Shown here: piece after piece, positions 57,835 to 64,000 of the stretch
How the letters are laid out: each line of letters starts with the position of its first letter
Position numbering within the stretch: position 1 is the stretch's first letter
From: Thelephora terrestris
Taxonomy: Eukaryota > Basidiomycota > Agaricomycetes > Thelephorales > Thelephoraceae
Length of the DNA: 64,000 nt
Direction: 5' to 3'
Assembly (NCBI GenBank): GCA_015956445.1
Contig: WIUZ02000018.1
Location: 310,001-374,000 of the forward strand
Notes under the pieces: model-generated
What the model was told of the DNA's origin: nothing
The model's input: only the letters and a program-made list of their open reading frames with translations
Database searches by the model: none
Translations under genes and position numbers: made by a program

Positions 57835-60159
57835 TCAAGCCTCAACGTACGGCCTGACACGTAACGGCATATGCGGCCCTTTATCCTCCCGACCCCTGAA
57901 GTAAGCTTTTCGAATGGCAGGGATGTTCGACCAAGTCACCTCGCTCGCCGGCATCGTCAACGAGAACTCAAACCTCCGGACCAACGCATACAAAACGGCT
58001 TTGATCCTGTCACAAAGAGACGGGGGAAACTCGTCAACAACCCCGGAGGATATCGAACGATCCAGACGTTGACTCACTCGTAAATAGCGAACTGAAAGCC
58101 GATGCAAGCCCGGGAACCGCCCATGAACGTCATTTGGTTCCCCCAAATGCCAGGGGTACCTTTCACAGCCTCGGAGGGGGACATCCACCGGTCAGGGCTG
58201 AATGAAGAACGCCGCAACGCAACGGTCAGTTCGCAAATTCGAAAACACAGAACGCTTGAAGAGATGCACGCACTTGAACTCATCAGCGTCTTCGCCCCAA
58301 ACGTCCTTCGCCGTGTTCATCGGATGAATCGGTATCCTGACCTCGTCACCCTCGTTCAACCTCACGACCCTACCGTTTCTCAACGGAAGCACTACATCCT
58401 TAACCGCGACCCGTTTCGAGCTCGAGACCGGCGACCAAAGCCTCAACGCTTCCCGAACGACCATATCCAGATACTTGAGCGTTTTAAGGTCGTCCATCGT
58501 CGGTGCGTCAGTGTTGAGCGTCAGAAGCTCTTCCCTGAGCTTCTTCTGAGCGTTCAGATTCGCGCTCAGCCCAAACAGGGTCCAGGTGAGGGCGGCACTC
58601 GTGGTCTCATGCCCGGCAATAAGGAACGTCGGAATTTCTAGAGAGGAAGGGGTGAGGCGGATAAGCCAATTCAACCGAGCGGAACAGGAGGTTCAAAGAG
58701 AAAGACTCACGGGCTAAAACGGCTTCGTCGGACATGCCATCCTTATCACGAACGTTCGCTCGAATTAGCAACGTCAAGAGATCCTTGCCCGCGGCACCTT
58801 TGACGCCACTCGCTTCCTCTTCGATGAGCTCCCGCTTCCGCTCCTGAATGATCTCCATCCCCATCTTGTCCATAATCGCTTTAGCACGGCGCCGAGTGAC
58901 GTTAACTCCGAAGGGCTAGAGCGTCGATTTTTCGAAGAATCAGCGATCTTTCGAAGAGGTGGATAACGGGACACGGGCTTACGATGGAAATGATCCACGG
59001 GGCGATGCTTCCGATAAGGGGAATGATGGTCGACTGCGCTGGAGAGTTGTCGGTTTTCATTATGGCCTCGAAAGCGCTGTTGAGATCATCTTCTCGGGAT
59101 TCCAGAGCGTCAAATTTGTATCCAAACCCTGGATGAGACAAACGAGTGGTTTCGAGTCAGGACCTCAGCGGCGTGAGAACTGAGAGAGCAACAGAGAGGT
59201 GTGCTCACCTGCAAGTCCGACGATGTCCAGCGTTACGCGATTCATCGCAGCGAGAACGTCCATCGTCACCCCGTCAGAAGAGCTGTCATGAATCTGGGAA
59301 TCCCATAGCTCGCACATCTGTTCGACGGACCCAACGTGTGTCAGGAACGCGTGCTGGCCGGAGAGAGGAAGGATATAAAAAAGTCTGACCTGAAGCGCTT
59401 TGTCGCTAAAAACGGAGATCAACGAACGTATCTGGGCAGGGCCGAATGCGGGATTCTGCAGAAAACATCGATGTTAACAGGTGAAGCACAGCTCGCTGTT
59501 TGAATGAAATCCGGACTTGACTCACCATGATCCGTCGCTATACCGTTGGGTATGAAAAAAAAGGTCAGGAGGGATTTGCTGCGGGAATACACCGGGTCCA
59601 ACAGACCTGTTTCTTGTGGGTGTGACCTTCGGCAAACACGAGGCCTACCGGAACGGACGCCGGAAAGTTAAGCGCTTCAGCACGGAGAAAATCACGCAAC
59701 GTGATCGGACAGGTCATAACACACCTTCTCCCAGGAGTGTCAACGCTATTTTGATGTCCGTCGGCTTCACGAAGTCTTCCTGGTGAGTGAGTATGTAATC
59801 CATGGCGGCGGTGTCCGTGGTGTACAAAGCTGGGGCCTGGAATAGACGAACAAGGCGAGCAAGGGTCAAAACTGAGTCAATGACGGATCCGAGGACTGGA
59901 GCACTGAGAATAGGGGGCCCACGTTGAAGAAAGTCGAGAACTTGAAGGTGTTTCCGTAGATCTCAGTCCAATAATCCCAAAGCACGGTTTGCCCAGCTTC
60001 GGTGTACTCCCGAACGTTGCCGTAGAGCCAGCTCGTAGAGACAGGTCCGGGAAGTTCCTGCAAAGGGGATGTGGCGCATCTCCAGAAGAAACGGAAGACT
60101 CGGAGGACCACGAGAGACGTGAAGAAAGCGGCCAACCCGAAGAGTGCCGTCCAGAACAT
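57835..60159 (-). CDS. Cytochrome P450 monooxygenase
   Basis: Multi-exon minus-strand gene starting at the ATG at 60159. An N-terminal membrane anchor (MFWTALFGLAAFFTSLVVL) and a hinge (LQELPGPVSTSWLYGNVREY) are followed by LYTTDTAAMDYILTHQEDF and EGHTHKKQ, then MNPAFGPAQIRSLISVFSD. MDVLAAMNRVTLDIVGLAG and KDLLTLLIRANV follow. The I-helix is LIAGHETTSAALTWTLFG, with the ExxR in VVREALRLWSPVSS. The haem loop is FMGGSRACIGFQFA, with the axial Cys. The end is GPHMPLRVRPYVEA. ER-anchored enzyme using a P450 reductase; the substrate is unknown, with lipid, aromatic or secondary metabolite oxidation all possible. It appears complete. Confidence 0.9.
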
Positions 60160-61539
60160 CCGAACGGAGGATTAGGTGGGTGGAAGTCGAGATGAGACGT
60201 CGTCGGGAGCAGGATGCGAGGGGTATGCTGCAGGAGAGGTTTAAATAGAAGTTCCGCGGAGTAGAGGGATCCAGAAACCCAGGACCGGCCTCTTAAATGA
60301 CCGTGGGGCGTGCGCCTTGGAAGCTGTTGAGCGTTAACGTTAATAGATCGTAAAAGCAGCCGTCCAGTAAGGGGGTCACCATGCCTATGAGAACATTAAA
60401 ATCGGTTGAACTGTGATCACAACGATCGGCACGGTGAGGGGGGTACGTGCGAATACGTTGACCGTCCTGGGGGTGCAGGGTTGACCGAAATCCAATGATC
60501 CATGCCAACACATTGGTGCAAAATCCGTGTGCCTATGTGCGCGGTGTTGTGACCCTACACCTGATGATGAGAGCTTGATCCGCAATCCGTCGTAAGTACG
60601 ATTCCGATTTCCGCGTACTGGGCGAGCCGGAAGTATTTCCGGAGAAACCAAAGTTGGCAAACTCCGAGCACGCCTAAGATGATTTACCGGGCTGCGGTCA
60701 AAATTGAAAAAGCGCGAAGGCGAGAGAGGGGGGGTGGGGGGTGTTAGGGGAAGCGCGGGACCTGAATCTGAAACTTGGCCTTTGGATGATTGTTCACGTT
60801 CAGTTTTTCTCACACATCATAACGACGGGCTTTCCCCTTGCGCGCTGTCAGTGGGTCCCTTCAGTCGTTGTTTGCTTCACCTCTCTCCCTCTTTCGTATG
60901 TGCTGGTAGGGTCTTATCTGGTGTGATCCCCGTCGGCGTACGCCTCTTCGCTTCCAGGAAGCTGTCACAGCCCAGGCGGAACGGGGACGGAGCGAACATG
61001 TCAGTGGAACATCGACGGCTAAGACACGTCAACGAGTCGGGCGAATTGCCTCTCACGTTCAGTGCAAGTGGCGCAAACGATCACTCAAACGTCTCGAAGC
61101 CTGTCACCACTTCATGTGGGCTCGACCAATCTCCAGGGGTACCACCCGTCTACCGTAAGGAGGGCGATACCACTTTTGAGCATTACGACCAGACACAAGC
61201 AAACACTCCGACAGACAAAGTTATGCACGGAAAGCTCACGAACGTAGTCAGCTAGCTTGAGCGAGCTCCGCGCAGACTCACGGCGCCCAAGCCCATTTCC
61301 TCAGTCAGCGAAAATCGGAGAAAAAGAAGGAGACCCAATCTCAGCAAACCCACGTCACGCGAATCTGAACCCCTTCCCTTTTTCGGTCAAAGGCCGAATC
61401 GATCGATTTCCCAAACCAAGATGGCGGGCAATCCTTCGGCGCTGTGACGGGCGGATCGTGAGAGAACACGTCTCAGTCGAATTTAAGGTTTCCCAGCGGA
61501 CCTTAGGGACCCGAACGGAAGCAAAGGGTTAGATGAACT
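60160..61539. other. Intergenic region
   Basis: About 1.4 kb without a recognised gene. The longest plus-strand frame (60704-61255, 183 codons) begins in a G-rich repeat and has no family. The left part must contain the P450 promoter. Confidence 0.35.
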
Positions 61540-62990
61540 TCGGATCTACTGTAGCGAACAGAATTGGCGAATGGCCGTCGAACCTTCGAAATCCTTCCGC
61601 CCTCGACGTTTACGGGCGGAGGCCAGACCAGCGAAAGCGAAGGGGGGATAGATAGGCAACAAGGAATCAGAGCATACTCTCCTGTAGAGGGTGTCGTTGG
61701 CCTGGCGGACAGCATCATCCGCATCCTCTAATTCCACGACAACAGCAACGGGCCGGAAGACCCCTTCCCGAACGATCCTCATCTCCCGCTTGGTTTCCGT
61801 AAAAATCATTGGCTAAACGGAGCATACGAGCGGATATGTCCAAATGTGAACACAAAGGGGGGTCAGGAGGGCGAGCGTACCTCAACGTAGTAACCCTTGT
61901 CTCCAACGCGTCCACCGCCAAGGTGAACGTTTGCACCCTGCTCCTTTCCGGACTTAATATACGACATGGTACGCTAGCGGGATCCCATAAGGTTTCCCAC
62001 AGCGGAGAAGAGGAAGCGGAGTCGACGCACATCAAACTGGAGCTGAGAGCCTTGGGGTCCCTGGTTGACGTCCTTGCCGAAGGGGGTCGGTCACCGACGT
62101 TGGTAAATCTTTCGAGGAGTTCCTTATAAATTCCGGACTAGATGAAGATGCGACTACCAGCACAACAACAATGGCCGTGGTTCCAGCTAAGCAAGTGGCT
62201 CGATTGATATGGTGACATGAATCGCGATGGTAAACTCACTAGACACCGTTGGGCAGCCTAATAGACGGCCTGATCGATGTTCGGGCTCTTCCCACCGAGC
62301 CCAAGAGTGACGTTCTTGAGGTCGCTCTCGGCGATACCTTCCATGATCTTTCTGCTGGTAACGGTCGAGCCAGTGAAGGCGACCTTCTCGATACACATCT
62401 GCTCGCTGATCGTTTGACCAACGGTGCTTCCATCTCCAACGACAAGGTTGAAGGCACAGGCGGGAAGCCAACTTGATGAATCCTCGGACGCCTTCATGGC
62501 GATAGCGTTTCCGGTGGCGAGAGCGGGACCGATCTTCCAGCACGACATCAAACACTACGAAGGTGTCGAAGATGCGCCGTTCAATTGCGAGAGAAAATCG
62601 CAGAAAATCCCGACAAGGGACTCACGAGGGAAGTTCCAAGGGATGATTTAGCCAACGACACCGATCGGTTCGTGGATGTAGGCAAGCTTGTTTTTGCCGG
62701 TCTCGATGGTCTTACCGTGGAACTTGTCCGCACAGCCACCGTGATATCTGATAGTCGGAATAGACGCGGGAACGTCGGCGTTCTTGGCCCACTTGAAAGT
62801 CTTGCCTGTGCAACGGTACTGACGAATTCCGGATGTCGTCAGTAGCAGGCCAGGATCGCTAGTGCATCGTATCGAGGACTCCATCTTATCGGCGAGCTTG
62901 TTGAGTACTATCCCACGTACGGAGCTGGGGGAGTGTTGTGACCCCAGGCGGTGTCGAAAGCCCTCTGAGCTGCGACGACGGCAAGATCGA
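61540..62990 (-). pseudogene. Aldehyde dehydrogenase pseudogene
   Basis: The minus strand carries, in the right order, pieces of an NAD(P)-dependent aldehyde dehydrogenase. These are VDLAVVAAQRAFDTAWG (about 62970), GKTFKWAKNADVP, HEPIGVVG, CWKIGPALATGNAIAMKASE and VAFTGSTVTSRKIMEGIAES. They continue with VTLGLGGKSPN, CCCAGSRIFI, GIYKELLERFTNVGD and FRPVAVVVELEDADDAVRQA. Frames shift repeatedly. The residues between KASE and the NAD-binding helix are shortened, and LGLGGKS replaces the usual LELGGKS, so the catalytic Glu is lost. A stop follows CCCAGSRIFI. This is an inactive host-gene relic; the catalytic Cys triplet remains. Confidence 0.75.
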
Positions 62991-63275
62991 CGAAAAGGCC
63001 GGTGTTGACATTCAATCCTCAGACTTTTTTTATTTTTACGCTGAGGGGTCTCAACGAGTACGATTTGTCTGCTGGCTTATACAAAAATATACCCCACCAA
63101 AAAATCGGACAACTGAGACACGGAAAATTTACATGGAGAGAATGTCGCATAAACATCAAATGTGCGAAAGGTCAAAATGCGAACAAGGTACAAGTGAGAG
63201 GGGCGAGTGGACGAGAACGAGGAGAAAAAGAAGGAAATGAGACGGGTACCGTTCACCCCCAGTAGAGACCTATAC
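62991..63275. other. Intergenic region
   Basis: Short A-rich stretch with no supportable gene between the aldehyde dehydrogenase relic and the last partial gene. Confidence 0.4.
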
Positions 63276-64000
63276 CTAGCCGTGATTCAGCTGGACGGCA
63301 AAATCGGGAGTGCATAGACGAGGCATACCGTAACTTTCCAAGACGGGAACGTCAATACAAAATGCCTCCCTGCGATGGTCGAGTGTTTCGGCATCTGTGC
63401 TCCAGCCGACGGGCATCTTCCACTTATGCTCGGATCCGTCCTTGATGCAGACCACAAAGTACTCGACTTTGACCGTGGCTTTACGCTGAGCCTCTTCGAG
63501 AAGCTTGGATACACGGGCCACGATTTGACGGATGTGAAGGTAGCCCTCAGACGATCCTCCATGCTCCTCGGAGGTCATAATCTGGATGATATAGATCACA
63601 ACGGGGTCTTGGTCAGCATCGACGATGAATGAATCAAACAGGGGGTTATCTTCCGCGTCCCGAATGTAGTATGCGTTCTCGTCAAGTGTGACGCAACTCA
63701 TCGCCTCGGTGAAGCGGACTGGTGTGACATTCCTGACCCGGGTGAATGGTGACGCAAGAGTACACGGCTGAGTCTTTGGGGTGGAGGATTTGGAAGGGGG
63801 AACAGAGGAGAAGACAGGGGGATCACCGCCGGTAGAGTTCATGCGAATAGGCTTCGGCGCATCTCCTTCTGACTTCCAGCCACGAATGAACATGCGGTGG
63901 ATGAGTGACTCGAAGACGAACCCCGCCATCCAAGAAGACGCTGGAATTTTGTAGAAGCGGTTGTATATCCGTCGGAGCTCTACGTCGTCTGTGATCCGCA
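63276..64000 (-). CDS. Partial protein of unknown function, possibly Crinkler-like
   Basis: The minus-strand frame is open from the right window edge to a stop at 63276, about 240 codons, so the 5' end lies outside. Visible features are RITDDVELRRIYNRFYKIPA and SSWMAGFVFESLIHRMFIRG, then SFIVDADQDPVVIYIIQIMT and GYLHIRQIVARVSKLLEEAQ. VKVEYFVVCIKDGSEHKWKM follows before the stop. The layout, with a block like ASSWAGFVFE followed by a nuclease- or effector-like beta region, recalls C-terminal parts of Crinkler/RHS-type fungal proteins. That is a weak, memory-based inference. No membrane segment is seen. Confidence 0.45.
   Translation of the reverse strand, partial: RITDDVELRRIYNRFYKIPASSWMAGFVFESLIHRMFIRGWKSEGDAPKPIRMNSTGGDPPVFSSVPPSKSSTPKTQPCTLASPFTRVRNVTPVRFTEAMSCVTLDENAYYIRDAEDNPLFDSFIVDADQDPVVIYIIQIMTSEEHGGSSEGYLHIRQIVARVSKLLEEAQRKATVKVEYFVVCIKDGSEHKWKMPVGWSTDAETLDHRREAFCIDVPVLESYGMPRLCTPDFAVQLNHG

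Noticed and set aside
60704-61255. 183-codon ORF beside the P450 gene
   Set aside because: It starts in a G-rich repeat and shows no domain or plausible neighbours.

Overview
The window looks like nuclear DNA of a mushroom-forming basidiomycete (Agaricomycetes). Genes are compact, sit on both strands, and are split by many 45-75 nt GT-AG introns. The families are typical of that group: an expanded tyrosine-kinase-like (TKL) kinase family, a DUF6533 membrane protein, an RSC chromatin subunit, a Dsc1/Tul1 E3 ligase, an NCS1 permease and a cytochrome P450. Genes were rebuilt by hand from conserved protein blocks and splice sites. Where I joined every exon (kinase copy 2, FMO-A, dienoyl-CoA isomerase, TRM2, the GNAT enzyme and the 33.1 kb small protein) the coding length is a whole number of codons.

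Layout. 0.5-6.3 kb: two tandem TKL kinase copies (first frameshifted, second apparently intact), the second convergent with a GNAT acetyltransferase gene. 6.3-8.8 kb: no firm gene. 8.8-18.5 kb: two flavin monooxygenase (FMO) paralogues on the minus strand, separated by a peroxisomal-type dienoyl-CoA isomerase and a DUF6533 membrane protein. 19.6-22.4 kb: RSC1/2-like chromatin remodelling subunit. 22.57 kb: intron-containing tRNA-Ala(TGC). 22.9-24.9 kb: a third, frameshifted kinase copy that carries along a broken 3' piece of the GNAT gene. 25.1 kb: a solitary 5S rRNA gene. 25.5-27.7 kb: CNNM/Mam3-type transporter. 28.6-29.6 kb: doubtful gene. 29.9-32.0 kb: TRM2 tRNA (uracil-5-)-methyltransferase. 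33.1-33.7 kb: small unknown three-exon gene. 33.7-38.1 kb: gene-poor, with a long pyrimidine-rich tract.

38.1-41.7 kb: an unknown gene split by two related long-hairpin (foldback) DNA elements with CACTG termini and 3-bp target-site duplications, probably non-autonomous CACTA/EnSpm elements. 42.1-46.5 kb: NCS1 nucleobase permease and a decayed partial second copy. 46.9-47.8 kb: two weak small genes. 48.2-57.3 kb: Dsc1/Tul1 RING ligase, a secreted glycoside-hydrolase-like protein and a Kel3/KLHDC4 kelch protein, all minus strand. 57.8-60.2 kb: P450. 61.5-63.0 kb: aldehyde dehydrogenase pseudogene. 63.3 kb to the end: partial unknown protein, possibly Crinkler-like.

The main theme is segmental duplication with uneven decay (kinase+GNAT block x3, FMO x2, NCS1 x2) beside single-copy housekeeping genes. 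The most unusual observations are the paired foldback elements inside one gene, a 5-nt microexon shared by both FMO paralogues, a 15-nt microexon inside the Dsc1 RING domain, and frameshifts at the same codon region in two of three kinase copies. No clearly new biochemical system was identified.
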